A stretch of 64,000 bases of DNA from CAYZZU01 sp964483105 (GCA_964483105.1 CAYZZU010000013.1:4834-68833); one strand, 5' to 3'. Shown: positions 33,416 to 43,071, counted from the first letter of the stretch. The notes: generated by a model from the sequence alone, not told the origin. Made by a program: numbers and translations.

Positions 33416-34168
33416 TTATGAAATTTCAAAATCATGCCCGAGATAGTGGTCGCGGACCACGGGATCCTCCATTACGCTTTCGGGAGAACCGCTCATCTGT
33501 AGTTCTCCATCGATCATTATATACAACCTGTCTGCAATTTTCAACATCTCTCTGGCGTTGTGGTCCGTAATCAACACGCCAATCCCTTTTGCTTTCAAGG
33601 TGTTGATCATCCCCTGGATCTCTTTCACAGCGATCGGGTCGATCCCGGCAAAGGGTTCATCCAGGAGAATAAAGACCGGAGAGATCACCAGGGCACGGGC
33701 GATCTCCACTCTTCTTCTCTCCCCTCCGGAAAGGGTGTAGGCCTTCTGCTTCCGGATGGAGACAATACCGAAATCCCGTAACAGGGTCTCCAGACGTGCG
33801 GACCGCTCCGCGGAGGAAAGAGGGAGGTTCTCCAGAACCGCCTCGAGATTCTGTTCAACAGTCAGTTTCTGGAAAACAGACGCCTCCTGGGGAAGATAAC
33901 TGATTCCCTTTCTCGCCCGCCGCACCATCGGTTCGTGGGTAATCTCTTCTTCGCCCAGGAAAACCTTCCCCTCGTCCACCGGTATCAATCCTACGACCAT
34001 ATAGAAAGTGGTTGTTTTCCCCGCCCCGTTGGGTCCGAGCAGACCGACGATCTCCCCTGCTTCGACCTCGAGGGTTACCCCGCGAACCGCATCGATCCCA
34101 TTATACCGTTTCGTCAATCCGGTCGCTCTCAGTACCCGTCCCTGTGTCCTGTTTCGGCCCACGTTCAA
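33416..34168 (-). CDS. lptB: Lipopolysaccharide export ATP-binding protein LptB
   Basis: 250 residues. ABC ATPase with Walker A GPNGAGKTTTFYM, signature LSGGERRRVEIARAL, Walker B FILLDEPFAGIDP and the switch His in ITDHN. It powers LPS extraction with LptFG (not in this window). Its ATG overlaps the lptA stop by 4 bp (ATGA). The lptC-lptA-lptB-rpoN order is the common proteobacterial one and indicates an LPS-bearing outer membrane. Confidence 0.96.
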   Translation of the reverse strand: MNVGRNRTQGRVLRATGLTKRYNGIDAVRGVTLEVEAGEIVGLLGPNGAGKTTTFYMVVGLIPVDEGKVFLGEEEITHEPMVRRARKGISYLPQEASVFQKLTVEQNLEAVLENLPLSSAERSARLETLLRDFGIVSIRKQKAYTLSGGERRRVEIARALVISPVFILLDEPFAGIDPIAVKEIQGMINTLKAKGIGVLITDHNAREMLKIADRLYIMIDGELQMSGSPESVMEDPVVRDHYLGHDFEIS

Positions 34169-34674
34169 TTTTCTTCCCCAGGTGTGGATTTCCTCTCCTC
34201 CGGGTAGAATAGAAATTTGGGCCGTTCCACTGTGTTTCCCTCCACTTCCGCCCGGTTCTCATCCAGATAAACCCGGATCAGAGGCCCGAAGACGGTATTT
34301 TTCCCGTCGGAAACCCTGGCATGACCGGTAAGGATCAACAGTTCACCCTGTTTAAGATACTCCACTTGATCCGCAACCGAGGTTTGTGACCCCTGGATCA
34401 CGCGGACATGTCCCCTGGCGACAATCCGTTCTACATCTTCTCCCCCGTTTTTGGGATAGGTATCCACACGGTCGGCGTGAAGCACCATCTCCCCACGGAC
34501 CACTTTCACATGGTCCAGAAAGGTAATCACTCCCTCCTTGAAGTTACCTTCCATCCGGTCCGAAGTGATCGTAACCGGAAGGCAGGTCTTCTCACGACTT
34601 CCCTCCTGGGCCATCACCGGGAAAGAAAGCTGAAACAGGATCAGCAGGAACGGCAGCAAGGGTACCCACCTCAT
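34165..34674 (-). CDS. lptA: Lipopolysaccharide transport periplasmic protein LptA
   Basis: 169 residues from ATG 34674, chosen so that a signal peptide (about 1-21, ending FPVMAQEG) forms the N-terminus; the ribosome site is weak. An OstA-type beta-jellyroll follows: ITSDRMEGNFKEGVITFLDH, HADRVDTYPKNGG and AEVEGNTVE. It bridges LptC and LptD across the periplasm. Coupled to lptB by an ATGA overlap. Confidence 0.9.
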   Translation of the reverse strand: MRWVPLLPFLLILFQLSFPVMAQEGSREKTCLPVTITSDRMEGNFKEGVITFLDHVKVVRGEMVLHADRVDTYPKNGGEDVERIVARGHVRVIQGSQTSVADQVEYLKQGELLILTGHARVSDGKNTVFGPLIRVYLDENRAEVEGNTVERPKFLFYPEERKSTPGEEN

Positions 34675-34687
34675 CCCGGAAGATGCA

Positions 34688-35287
34688 TTACTCACGCGCA
34701 GCCCCCCCGGTTCGCGACACGGGGAAAAGGACGGCCCGCACCCCCTTCTCCACGAGAAGTTCTTCTCCATTCGTCCGGAAAGACATTCTTCCTCCCCTCA
34801 CCTCATACTGTGACGCAATCAGCCGCACCGGTTGATCCGAAAAAATAAGATTCTTCGCCACATTCCACGTCAACCGCTCCGTAAACAGCGTATATCCGGT
34901 CTCGGTCACGACCCGGACGTCACCGGAAAGCACAACACGCCTTTCTTTCTCATAATAGTCCCCCGAACGGCCGGATAACCGGACGACTCCTCCTTCCTTC
35001 AGGATGTATTCCATCCTGACCCGGTCCATATGGATCCTGGAACCTGTCAGGAACCGTTCCGCCCGATCCGCCCGGATTTCCCACTTGCGCATCTCCTGTT
35101 CCCGTTCCGTGTAATGAAAATTTGTAATGGCGATCTCCGCTTTCGTGTCCAGAATCTTCCGGATCGTCTGTGCTGTTTTTTTCACCCTGTTCTCACCTGT
35201 CCGGAAAAAATAAAGCGGAACTCCTACAAGAAAGAGGAGCAGAAGAATCACGAAAGGATTGAACGTTTTCCTTGATAAACCAGGCAC
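34688..35287 (-). CDS. lptC: LPS export protein LptC
   Basis: About 199 residues from GTG 35287 with GAGGTG upstream. An in-frame extension to 35380 is possible but lacks LptC character. One N-terminal membrane anchor (about 8-28, NPFVILLLLFLVGVPLYFF) is followed by an OstA-like periplasmic domain (TNFHYTEREQEMRKWEIRAD). It receives LPS from LptBFG and passes it to LptA. Separated from lptA by 13 bp. Confidence 0.85.
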   Translation of the reverse strand: MPGLSRKTFNPFVILLLLFLVGVPLYFFRTGENRVKKTAQTIRKILDTKAEIAITNFHYTEREQEMRKWEIRADRAERFLTGSRIHMDRVRMEYILKEGGVVRLSGRSGDYYEKERRVVLSGDVRVVTETGYTLFTERLTWNVAKNLIFSDQPVRLIASQYEVRGGRMSFRTNGEELLVEKGVRAVLFPVSRTGGAARE

Positions 35288-35376
35288 CGAACACCTCAGA
35301 TGCGGAAAAGTATACCACAACCGATGTGTCCCCTCAACCTCCATCCCTCTGAATGGCGGAGACAAAACACACCGAC

Positions 35377-36033
35377 TCAATCACCGCCTTTCCTATGATC
35401 CCGCAGGAGGAAGGAGATCCGTCTCAAAGCCTTCCGCACTTCCACACCGGTCATGGACCGGGATACCCTGAAATTCCCCGCGGAATCCAGGTTCATCACA
35501 CCCGCTTCAACCACCCGACGGATCGCGGAATACCGGAGGTGCTCACGGGGAAGATCCGCCGGCATTCCCGCGGGAAGCGGATGGGATCTCTCCCGCACCT
35601 TCCGCTCCCGAAGGATTGTATCGAACACCTGCGCCACTTCGCCACGGGTGACCGGAAGATCCGGCCGAAACCTGTGATCAGGAAACACCGCCATCCAGCC
35701 AAGCCGGACCACAGGCAGGATCCAGTCTCTCCCCCAGTGACCGTCAATATCCACCACGATAGGAGGATCGGAGGCAGCGGAGAACCGCTGCGCCGGTAAT
35801 TCTCTCATCAGCAGAACGGCAAATCCGGCGCGTGTCAGCTGAGCGGCATCGCCTCCGGGGATCATCCCGGAGGGGAGTCTTTCCGGCGCGGTCACCATCT
35901 CCGGCGGCCGGATCACCGACTCAGTCGACGAAGGATGGATCGGGATACAAGCGAAAAAGGCAAGCAAGACCCCCGCTCCCAGAACCAACGCGACAAACCT
36001 CCTCCAGAGGTTTTCCCGGATTCTCTTCATCAT
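35377..36033 (-). CDS. Putative lipoprotein with S-layer-homology-like repeats
   Basis: 218 residues from an ATG pair at 36033/36030 with GGATGGG upstream. The N-terminal hydrophobic segment ends LLAFFACIP, a possible but non-ideal lipobox. Three SLH-like units follow (AGFAVLLMRELPA; HWGRDWILPVVRLGWM plus FRPDLPVTRGEVAQVF; HLRYSAIRRVVEAGVMN plus FRVSRSMTGVEV). SLH domains bind cell-wall or outer-membrane-associated polymers. Located between lptC and the TMTC-like gene. Function not assigned. Confidence 0.75.
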   Translation of the reverse strand: MMKRIRENLWRRFVALVLGAGVLLAFFACIPIHPSSTESVIRPPEMVTAPERLPSGMIPGGDAAQLTRAGFAVLLMRELPAQRFSAASDPPIVVDIDGHWGRDWILPVVRLGWMAVFPDHRFRPDLPVTRGEVAQVFDTILRERKVRERSHPLPAGMPADLPREHLRYSAIRRVVEAGVMNLDSAGNFRVSRSMTGVEVRKALRRISFLLRDHRKGGD

Positions 36034-36156
36034 CGCCCATCCAATGAAGAGAAACATCCACGACCCGGCGCGCCATCCCTCCATCAACGATCGCCCGCGG
36101 GCGGGAAAGCGCGTTACAGGGGATTGTCCCTCCATGGTCCTCCCCTCCGTTCGGTC

Positions 36157-38034
36157 CTATTCTCCATGATCGGAAAGTCGGGGCTTCTTCCCGGTATGGG
36201 ACACCCGGGGAGAGCCCCCCTCCGCCCGGTTGAGAACGGCTAATCTTTGTTTTGCCTTCCGATGGAGCGGTTGCAACCTGAGAACCTTTCGATAACAGCT
36301 CTCAGCACGGGAGGAATCCCCCATCGTCTCATAGGCCTCCCCGAGCAGATAAAACGCCTCTCCGGAATCCGGATGATAGCGGAGAAAGGTATGAAGGGAG
36401 GAAATCGCCTTTCCGGGCACCCCCTTTTTCAGATAGGCCTCGCCAAGATTGAAATAGACGGTAGCATACCCCGGAGCCATCCACAAGATCTTCTCCCAGA
36501 CGGATATGGCCTGATCGACCAGCCCCTCCGAAAAATAAGATGAGCCTAAATTGTTCCAGGCATCGAGATTCTCCGGGTTGAGGTCAACAGCCGCTTTATA
36601 ATGATTCACGGCCTGGTCGATCCGGCCCGTCGATCCATAGGCCAGGCCGATGTTATAATGGATCTCGGAGAGGTCCTCGGGTCTGAATGCAACCGAATTC
36701 CGTCCTTCCTTCAATATGGTCTGGAACTGTTCGATGGCCCGATCAAACGCTCCCGCCCGGATCAATACGTTTCCAAGATTGTTGTGAATCTCCCAATTGT
36801 TTTCGGTCACTTCCAGGGTATGCCGGTAGAGAGTTCGACTGTTCTTCCAATACCCTGTCTGTTTCCAGGTTAAACCGGCGCAGAAGGCAATGACCAGAAC
36901 ACTTCCCCCGATCGAGATCCACGAAGAATGGAAGCGGCTTCTCAGGAGGTCCGAGATTCCCCACACTGCAACGATGAAAAAACCGATTGAGGGGAAATAA
37001 GTATAACGGTCCGCCATGGCCTGATGCCCCACCTGGATCAGACCGATCACCGGCACGAGGGTTCCGAAAAACCAGAACCACCCCACAGTAAAATAGGGAA
37101 CCCTCCTCCGGAAACGCAGCGCCCCGAGACAGATCAGGAACAACAGAAGACCCGCCCCGGCCACTTGCCATACGCTCCATCCCTTTCCCGTCGCGAGATA
37201 AGGGTGGGGATAGAAAACCGCCAGGTCGGAGGGCCACATCAGTTTCAACAGATAACGGACATAAGAAACCAGCGCGTTTCCCAGACGAATCGCCGGAGGC
37301 ACATCAACGGACCGGGCCACGGCCCCGGCCGAACGCTGCACCAGGAAGGTAATGATGCTTGAAACAATGGATAAGGTAAAAAGGGGGATCTTTTCCGAAA
37401 TGAACCGAAGTTCCGATTCCTCGCGCTTGAGAGGCCAATAGTCCAGGAGGAGCAGAACAAAGGGAAGGGTAACCAGCATCGGTTTGGAGAGTAACCCCAG
37501 TGTAAACAGAAAGACGACGGGAAGAAAACGGATGAACCCCGGACTGTCGGCGTAACGCAGATAGGCCCAGATCGTGAGCAGCCCGAAAAAGGAGCTCAAG
37601 ACATCCTTTCGTTCCGCCACCCAGGCCACCGATTCCACGTGAAGGGGATGTAAGGCGAAGAGGGCGGCCACCAGCACGCTTCTTCCAAAAGCACCGGTCA
37701 TTCTCATCAACAGAACGAAAAGAAGGAGGGTATTCGCGAGATGAAACAGGAGACTGACCAGATGATGACCGGCAGGATTCCGGCCGAAGATCTCGATATC
37801 GAGCATGTGCGAGATCCAGGTCAAAGGATGCCAGTTCGCGGCATAACCGGAGGTCCAGGCCCACCGGATCCCCTCCAAATTCAGACCATGGAGAACCATG
37901 GGGTTTTCCGTAACGTACTGGTTATCATCCAGCGTGATAAATCCCGCAGAAAGCACCCGCTCGTAGGCGAGGGCTGTCACGAAAAGGAGGAAAAGAAGAA
38001 TCAGGAGATGGGGCCGGATACGTTCTGGAATCAT
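36157..38034 (-). CDS. TMTC-like polytopic membrane protein with C-terminal TPR repeats
   Basis: 625 residues. About ten hydrophobic helices (1-400) with an early acidic DD (FITLDDNQYV) and HPLTWISHMLD resemble GT-C glycosyltransferases of the TMTC/DUF1736 group, which use lipid-linked sugars on the periplasmic side. From about residue 430 come at least five TPR units (e.g. NWEIHNNLGNVLIRAG, ENLDAWNNLGSSYFSEG). It may glycosylate exported proteins; substrate unknown. Its ATG overlaps the stop of the ASKHA gene (ATGA). Confidence 0.82.
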   Translation of the reverse strand: MIPERIRPHLLILLFLLFVTALAYERVLSAGFITLDDNQYVTENPMVLHGLNLEGIRWAWTSGYAANWHPLTWISHMLDIEIFGRNPAGHHLVSLLFHLANTLLLFVLLMRMTGAFGRSVLVAALFALHPLHVESVAWVAERKDVLSSFFGLLTIWAYLRYADSPGFIRFLPVVFLFTLGLLSKPMLVTLPFVLLLLDYWPLKREESELRFISEKIPLFTLSIVSSIITFLVQRSAGAVARSVDVPPAIRLGNALVSYVRYLLKLMWPSDLAVFYPHPYLATGKGWSVWQVAGAGLLLFLICLGALRFRRRVPYFTVGWFWFFGTLVPVIGLIQVGHQAMADRYTYFPSIGFFIVAVWGISDLLRSRFHSSWISIGGSVLVIAFCAGLTWKQTGYWKNSRTLYRHTLEVTENNWEIHNNLGNVLIRAGAFDRAIEQFQTILKEGRNSVAFRPEDLSEIHYNIGLAYGSTGRIDQAVNHYKAAVDLNPENLDAWNNLGSSYFSEGLVDQAISVWEKILWMAPGYATVYFNLGEAYLKKGVPGKAISSLHTFLRYHPDSGEAFYLLGEAYETMGDSSRAESCYRKVLRLQPLHRKAKQRLAVLNRAEGGSPRVSHTGKKPRLSDHGE

Positions 38035-39653
38035 GGGGCCGGTCTTTCCCCATGCCGCACAACCGAAGGAAATTGGGTACGGTCCGTATGAGGCAGAAAC
38101 ATCGCAGCGTTTAAGAGATTCATGAAATCGCCATCCACATTCAGTTCCACATAAGTCACCCGGCTGCAGATCTCTTTGAGTTCCTCCCGTTTCGCATTCG
38201 ACAGAAGAGTCAGACAGGCCCCTACGCCGGAACTGTTGTGGAGCAACCGATAGCGTTCAATCGGAATGTCCGGAAGCATCCCGATCGAGACGGCCATCTT
38301 AGGGTCGATGTAGGCACCGAACGTTCCGGCCACATAAAAATGCTTCAGATCCTGGAAGGAGATGCCGGCGTAACGGGTGATCACCGTCAGGGCCGTGTAC
38401 ATCGCCCCCTTGGTCTTCAAGAGGTTGCCGATATCGAGTTCCGTCAGAACAATCTCCTCGCCCGTCCGGCTCTCTTCCCGGGTCGCCACACGAAAGGCAC
38501 GTACTCCGTCCGATTCCGTAACCCGGAGTGAATCGGAGACAATCCTGCCCCGTTCATCGATCATCCCCGAAAGAAAGAGTTCCGCCATCAGGTCGATCAG
38601 TCCGGAGCCGCAAATTCCGGCCGGCGCTCCACCGCCGATGGTCTCATAAATCGGCATCCGCGTCACACGATCGATCCGGACCTTCTCAATGGCACCGGCC
38701 GCAGCCCGCATACCGCACTTGACCACTCCTCCCTCCAGGGCCGGTCCGGCCGCGCCGGCGGCCACCATCAACCATTCCCGGTTGCCGAGAACAATCTCGG
38801 CATTGGTCCCGACATCCACGAGAACGGAGGTTTCCCCCTCCCGGTGCATGCCGGAGACCAGCACACCGGCCAGGACATCCCCTCCCACGTAGCTTCCCAC
38901 ATTGGGGAGAACATAGAGAAGAGCGTGTTCGGACCCGCCCAGGCCGAGATCCCGGGCGGAATAGAGATCCGGACGGTTGAGTACCGGGATATAGGGTTCA
39001 CGGCAGATTCCGAGGGGATTCAGGCCGAGCAGAAAATGGATCATCGTGGTGTTCCCGGCCACGGAAATCGCGTAAAGATGACGTTTGCTGATCCCATGCC
39101 TTTGAAGGAGACGAAGAACGTTGCGGTTCATGGCGGCAACCGTCCGTTCCTGCAGATTTCCCAACCCTTCCGGCCGCTCACAGGCATGGATCCGGCTCAG
39201 AATATCCTCGCCGTAGTCGATTTGAGGATTTTCGTCGGAGGTTTGATCCAGGAGTGTCCCATTCTCCAGGTCCAGAAGATAATAGACGATGTTGGTCGAT
39301 CCCAGGTCAACGGCGATTCCGTAGTTCTGCCGACGACGGTCTCCCGGCTCCACGTCAAGTAGTTTCCTCTCCTTTCGGTCCATTCCAATGGTCAGGGTGA
39401 TTCGATATCCGGAGGCATGGAGAATCTCCGAAGTCTTCCGGACCAGTGAATAGGGGACCTTGACCTTTCCGAGACCGGCTTTTGAGTTCAGGACATCCAG
39501 CACCCGGTCCACATCGGCGCGGTTGTCCTTCAGACTCGGAGCCGGCACCGAGAGAAAGACCTTCCGTACCAGGGGATCCAATTTCCCCCTCTCCATCAAC
39601 TGTTTTGGAAATTTCCGGTTCACCAATGGCTCTCTGTCGACAGCATCACGCAA
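38031..39653 (-). CDS. ASKHA-domain (DUF4445/RACo-like) ATPase lacking the [2Fe-2S] domain
   Basis: Up to 540 residues. Starts possible: TTG at 39653 directly after the moeA-PBP stop, or a GTG eleven codons on. The ASKHA nucleotide-binding signature YGIAVDLGSTNIVYYLLDLE, SVAGNTTMIHFLLG, LVDVGTNAEIVLGN and YVAGTFGAYID match reductive activators of corrinoid proteins. Those enzymes usually begin with a plant-type [2Fe-2S] ferredoxin domain of about 95 residues, which is missing here, and no separate ferredoxin gene is adjacent. Either another reductant is used or the protein has another role. It sits in a Mo-cofactor operon, not beside methyltransferases. Confidence 0.82.
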   Translation of the reverse strand: MRDAVDREPLVNRKFPKQLMERGKLDPLVRKVFLSVPAPSLKDNRADVDRVLDVLNSKAGLGKVKVPYSLVRKTSEILHASGYRITLTIGMDRKERKLLDVEPGDRRRQNYGIAVDLGSTNIVYYLLDLENGTLLDQTSDENPQIDYGEDILSRIHACERPEGLGNLQERTVAAMNRNVLRLLQRHGISKRHLYAISVAGNTTMIHFLLGLNPLGICREPYIPVLNRPDLYSARDLGLGGSEHALLYVLPNVGSYVGGDVLAGVLVSGMHREGETSVLVDVGTNAEIVLGNREWLMVAAGAAGPALEGGVVKCGMRAAAGAIEKVRIDRVTRMPIYETIGGGAPAGICGSGLIDLMAELFLSGMIDERGRIVSDSLRVTESDGVRAFRVATREESRTGEEIVLTELDIGNLLKTKGAMYTALTVITRYAGISFQDLKHFYVAGTFGAYIDPKMAVSIGMLPDIPIERYRLLHNSSGVGACLTLLSNAKREELKEICSRVTYVELNVDGDFMNLLNAAMFLPHTDRTQFPSVVRHGERPAP

Positions 39654-41630
39654 TTATGGAGCGCAGCTTTCCGCCTCCCCATCTTCTGTTCCCCCACGGT
39701 CCTCACTCCGGTAGATCACACACCCCATTTCCGAGACATCATATCCCCCGAGGCCGAGAAGGATCTTCTGAAACTCCCGATCTTCCCGGAGGACAGCGAG
39801 CAGTCTTCCGAACATTTCCGTCTCAAAAAACTCCTCCGGAACGGCAAGATCATACCGCTCCCTCGCCACGGGAATGAAATCGAGCGAAAGCGCCCGGGCC
39901 GCGGCCAGGATCCCGAGTCCCGCATCAGCGGTCCCCCCGGCCACGGCGGAGGCAACCCCCATGTGGGTGTATTCCTCACGAGCATAGCCACATACGGATT
40001 CCGGTCCGATTCCAAGTTCGCGAAGAGAATGATCCGTCAGCAGGCGTGTCCCCGAACCTTTCTGGCGGTTGATAAAGACAACATCGTCACGGGTGAGGTC
40101 CCGAAACCCCGAAATCCCTCTGGGATTTCCTTTCCGGACCATCAGACCCTGCCGTCGATACACCAGGTTCACCAGGACAATCCTACGCTCCGGAAGAAAT
40201 CTCTTTAAAAAGGGGATATTGTATTCACCGGTCTCCTCATCGAGCAGATGGGTCCCCGCGAGATGGGCCTCTCCCCGCTTCAGTGCCAGAAGTCCTCCCA
40301 GACTTCCCACGTGAGCCGAAGAAAAAGACATCCCCGGATACCGCTTCTTCAAACGGCTCTCCAGAAGGTCAAGGGCATTGTCGTGGCTTCCGATGCAGAC
40401 CAGGGTCCGTTCGATCTCCCGCCGCGAACGAACGAGGGTAACCGGCACGGTCTCACCGCCTGCAATCCCCTCGCTCAGAGCGGGAATCCGGATCACCCCG
40501 TCGGCCCGCACCAGGGACATGAGCCTCCCGGCCCCCCTGGAGACCGGCGTAGCGATCAACCGCCGACCCACCTGGCCCACCTTGACACGGAGAAACTCCT
40601 CCTGTCCGAGGGTTGAGGCGACCTGTCTGGAGAGTGTGGCCTGAACTCTCCTCTCCTCCGGAAGAGGACGTCCCTGCCAGGCATGGATGAGCGGCCTGAC
40701 GAAGAGTTCGAGTGTCAGGACCGCCGAAACCGGATAACCCGGAATCCCCACGACCGGTTTGCCCTGAGCCAACCCCAGAATGACCGGTTTGCCGGGTTTG
40801 ATACGGACCCCCTGCACCAGGACCTCTCCCAACTCCCGGAAGGCATGAACCGTATAGTCTTCCCTTCCAGCGGAAGAACCGGCGTTGACGAGCACCAGAT
40901 CCGCCTTCTTCAGGGAATCGCGTACGGTCTCTGTCAGGCGTTCCAGATCATCCGGAACGATCTCATTCCGGTACGGCTCCGCCCCCCACTCTTTCAACAT
41001 ACCGCAGAGGATCCTGGAGTTGAATTCGATAATCTTTCCCTTTCCAATCCCGGAGCCCGGCTGAACCAGCTCATTGCCCGTAGGAATCACAGCCACAACG
41101 GGACGGCGACGGACCCGGATCTCAGTCACCCCGCCCGCCAGGACGGCACCTACATCCACCGGTCGGATTTTATGATTTTCCGGAAGGATCATTTCCGTGG
41201 CCACCATGTCCTCCCCCATGGTTCGGACGTGCTGGTAGGGAGTGACCGGAGCAATAATCTCGATTTCGTCCTCCCCCGAACGTTCCAGGTCCTCCACCAT
41301 GATCACGGCATCCATCCCCTCCGGAAGGGGGTCCCCGGTATCCACGAAGAGGGCCTCCCGACCGATCTTAAGCCGTACGGGCGTTGTCTCGGAGGCACCG
41401 AGGGTATCGGAAAACCTCACAGCCACGCCGTCCATGGCCGACCCGTGATAGGAAGGAGAAGACAAACGGGCGATCACCGCCTCGGACGTGATTCGCCCCA
41501 AGGCGTCATCCACCGGAATCAGCTCCCCGGGAAGGGGTGAGTCCGCGCCGTGTGAAGAAAGGATCTTCTCCCAGAGGGAAAGCGCCTGATCCAGGGAGGT
41601 ACTTTCCGGATAGATCTGTCTCTTAACCAC
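39654..41630 (-). CDS. MoeA-like molybdotransferase fused to a periplasmic-binding-protein-type domain
   Basis: 658 residues from GTG 41630 with AAGGAG 8 nt upstream, just after the stop of the other moeA. Residues 1-405 are MoeA (SSPSYHGSAMDGVAV, VIPTGNELVQPG, GSSAGREDYT, GIPGYPVSAV). From about 410 a LysR-substrate/PBP-like domain follows (TLVCIGSHDNALDLLE, FINRQKGSGTRLLTDHSL, ADAGLGILAAARAL), as in MoeA-ModE/PBP fusions thought to sense or bind oxyanions. MoeA inserts Mo into molybdopterin. A paralogue precedes it, perhaps for a different metal or a regulatory role (inference). Confidence 0.9.
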   Translation of the reverse strand: MVKRQIYPESTSLDQALSLWEKILSSHGADSPLPGELIPVDDALGRITSEAVIARLSSPSYHGSAMDGVAVRFSDTLGASETTPVRLKIGREALFVDTGDPLPEGMDAVIMVEDLERSGEDEIEIIAPVTPYQHVRTMGEDMVATEMILPENHKIRPVDVGAVLAGGVTEIRVRRRPVVAVIPTGNELVQPGSGIGKGKIIEFNSRILCGMLKEWGAEPYRNEIVPDDLERLTETVRDSLKKADLVLVNAGSSAGREDYTVHAFRELGEVLVQGVRIKPGKPVILGLAQGKPVVGIPGYPVSAVLTLELFVRPLIHAWQGRPLPEERRVQATLSRQVASTLGQEEFLRVKVGQVGRRLIATPVSRGAGRLMSLVRADGVIRIPALSEGIAGGETVPVTLVRSRREIERTLVCIGSHDNALDLLESRLKKRYPGMSFSSAHVGSLGGLLALKRGEAHLAGTHLLDEETGEYNIPFLKRFLPERRIVLVNLVYRRQGLMVRKGNPRGISGFRDLTRDDVVFINRQKGSGTRLLTDHSLRELGIGPESVCGYAREEYTHMGVASAVAGGTADAGLGILAAARALSLDFIPVARERYDLAVPEEFFETEMFGRLLAVLREDREFQKILLGLGGYDVSEMGCVIYRSEDRGGTEDGEAESCAP

Positions 41631-41647
41631 AACCGGGACTCCTTCTT

Positions 41648-42925
41648 TCAAAAAAGACGCACATCCACCTCTTCTCCCTTTTCCACACCGAGTTGGTTTT
41701 CCGGGATCACAACCGTTCCCGCCGCATCGACCAGCGTGGAAATGAGACCTGATTTCCCCAGAATGGGACGCGCCCGAACCTCCTTCCCTTCCATCTCCAG
41801 GGCCACACGAATATAGTCTTCCCGTCCCGCGCGGGATGCGACACTGCGGGTGATCCGGGCACGAACCCCTTGCCTCCCGAACCGGTCCCACAAGGGTATC
41901 TCCTCTCCACTGAGCTTCCGGAGCCAGGGTCTGACAAAGAGATCATATCCGATCACCACCGCCGCCGGATGCCCCGGAAGACCGAAGACAGGCCGATCCC
42001 CGATCAGGGCGCAGAGAGTCGGCTTACCCGGTTTGACGGCCACACCGTGTACCAGGATCCCCGGTCCTCCAAAGGAGGCGAGTATCCTGGCCGTCAAATC
42101 CCGCGTCCCCACGGAACTCCCCCCGGAAAGAATCACCAGAGAGGTTTCCCGTACGGCGCGCTCCACCGCCTCCCGCAGCCGATCTTCATCATCCGGGATA
42201 ATGGGAAATCGGACCGGGAGCCCTCCGGCCTGCTCGATCAGGGCCGAAAGATGATAGGAATTGATATCGCGCACCTGCCCCGGAGCGGCGGCCCGGTCCG
42301 GGGGGATGATCTCATCTCCCGTGGGGATGACCGCAACCCGGGGGCGATGGAAAACGGGCACCCGGGTGACTCCGACTCCGCAGAGTGCACCGATGTCCTG
42401 GGGCCGGATTCGATGTCCCCGTTTCAGGATAATCTCCCCCAGCTCCATGTCTTCGCCGGCCCGGATCACATTCTCACCGGGTGCCACGGGTTTTGTCACC
42501 TCGAGCATGTGATCATCCACCTGAGAGGTATACTCCAGCATGACAACGGCGTCAGCCCCTTCCGGCAGCATTCCACCGGTAGCAATCTTCATCGCCTCCG
42601 CATTCCCGACCTCCCCGACGGCTTCCTTCCCCATCGCAACCTTCCCGGTCAATGCGAGATAGGCGGGAAGGGCCTCGGTCGCCCCAAAGGTATCCCGCCC
42701 CCGGACAGCGTAACCGTCCATGGTCGACCTTGTAAAAGGAGGCAGATTCTCCGGAGAGCGCAGATCCCGACTCACCACCCGTCCCAATGTATCGGTCGTC
42801 GGGATCTCTTCTTCTCCGGGAAGAGGACACGCTGCATAAAATTTTTTCAACAGCACCTGCGTCTCTTCTCTCGGGAAGAGATCAGAACGCCCCAGCATAT
42901 CCCGAATGTTCCGGTTCCCGTCCAT
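41648..42925 (-). CDS. moeA: Molybdopterin molybdenumtransferase MoeA
   Basis: 425 residues, the typical single-MoeA length. Motifs: PPFTRSTMDGYAVRG, ATGGMLPEGADAVVMLE, VIPTGDEIIPPD, SGGSSVGTRDLT and GLPGHPAAVVIGYD. It inserts molybdate into adenylated molybdopterin. AAGGAAATT precedes the ATG. First gene of an operon with its own promoter (42977-43006), followed by the MoeA-PBP fusion. The Mo enzyme at 8230 is an obvious client. Confidence 0.95.
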   Translation of the reverse strand: MDGNRNIRDMLGRSDLFPREETQVLLKKFYAACPLPGEEEIPTTDTLGRVVSRDLRSPENLPPFTRSTMDGYAVRGRDTFGATEALPAYLALTGKVAMGKEAVGEVGNAEAMKIATGGMLPEGADAVVMLEYTSQVDDHMLEVTKPVAPGENVIRAGEDMELGEIILKRGHRIRPQDIGALCGVGVTRVPVFHRPRVAVIPTGDEIIPPDRAAAPGQVRDINSYHLSALIEQAGGLPVRFPIIPDDEDRLREAVERAVRETSLVILSGGSSVGTRDLTARILASFGGPGILVHGVAVKPGKPTLCALIGDRPVFGLPGHPAAVVIGYDLFVRPWLRKLSGEEIPLWDRFGRQGVRARITRSVASRAGREDYIRVALEMEGKEVRARPILGKSGLISTLVDAAGTVVIPENQLGVEKGEEVDVRLF

Positions 42926-42976
42926 GCATAATTTCCTTCTCAGGAGTCCTCTGTATCCGCATCGCTGTGAACCCGT

Positions 42977-43006
42977 TTTATATCACACTTGAAATGCCTG
43001 TGACAA
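42977..43006 (-). promoter_or_regulatory. Sigma-70 promoter of the moeA operon
   Basis: Minus strand TTGTCA (43006-43001), an 18-bp spacer and TATAAA (42982-42977), about 50 bp upstream of the moeA ATG. No Moco-riboswitch-sized leader exists. Confidence 0.65.
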
Positions 43007-43032
43007 ACGCTTCTTTACACCCGGCGCACCAC

Positions 43033-43071
43033 AAAAAAAAACCGCTGCCCGATCTCAAAGATGGGCAGCGG
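43033..43071 (-). terminator. Rho-independent terminator of the tetrahaem cytochrome gene
   Basis: Minus strand: CCGCTGCCC and GGGCAGCGG (9 bp, perfect) with a 12-nt loop, then nine T residues, 40 bp after the cytochrome stop. Confidence 0.95.
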
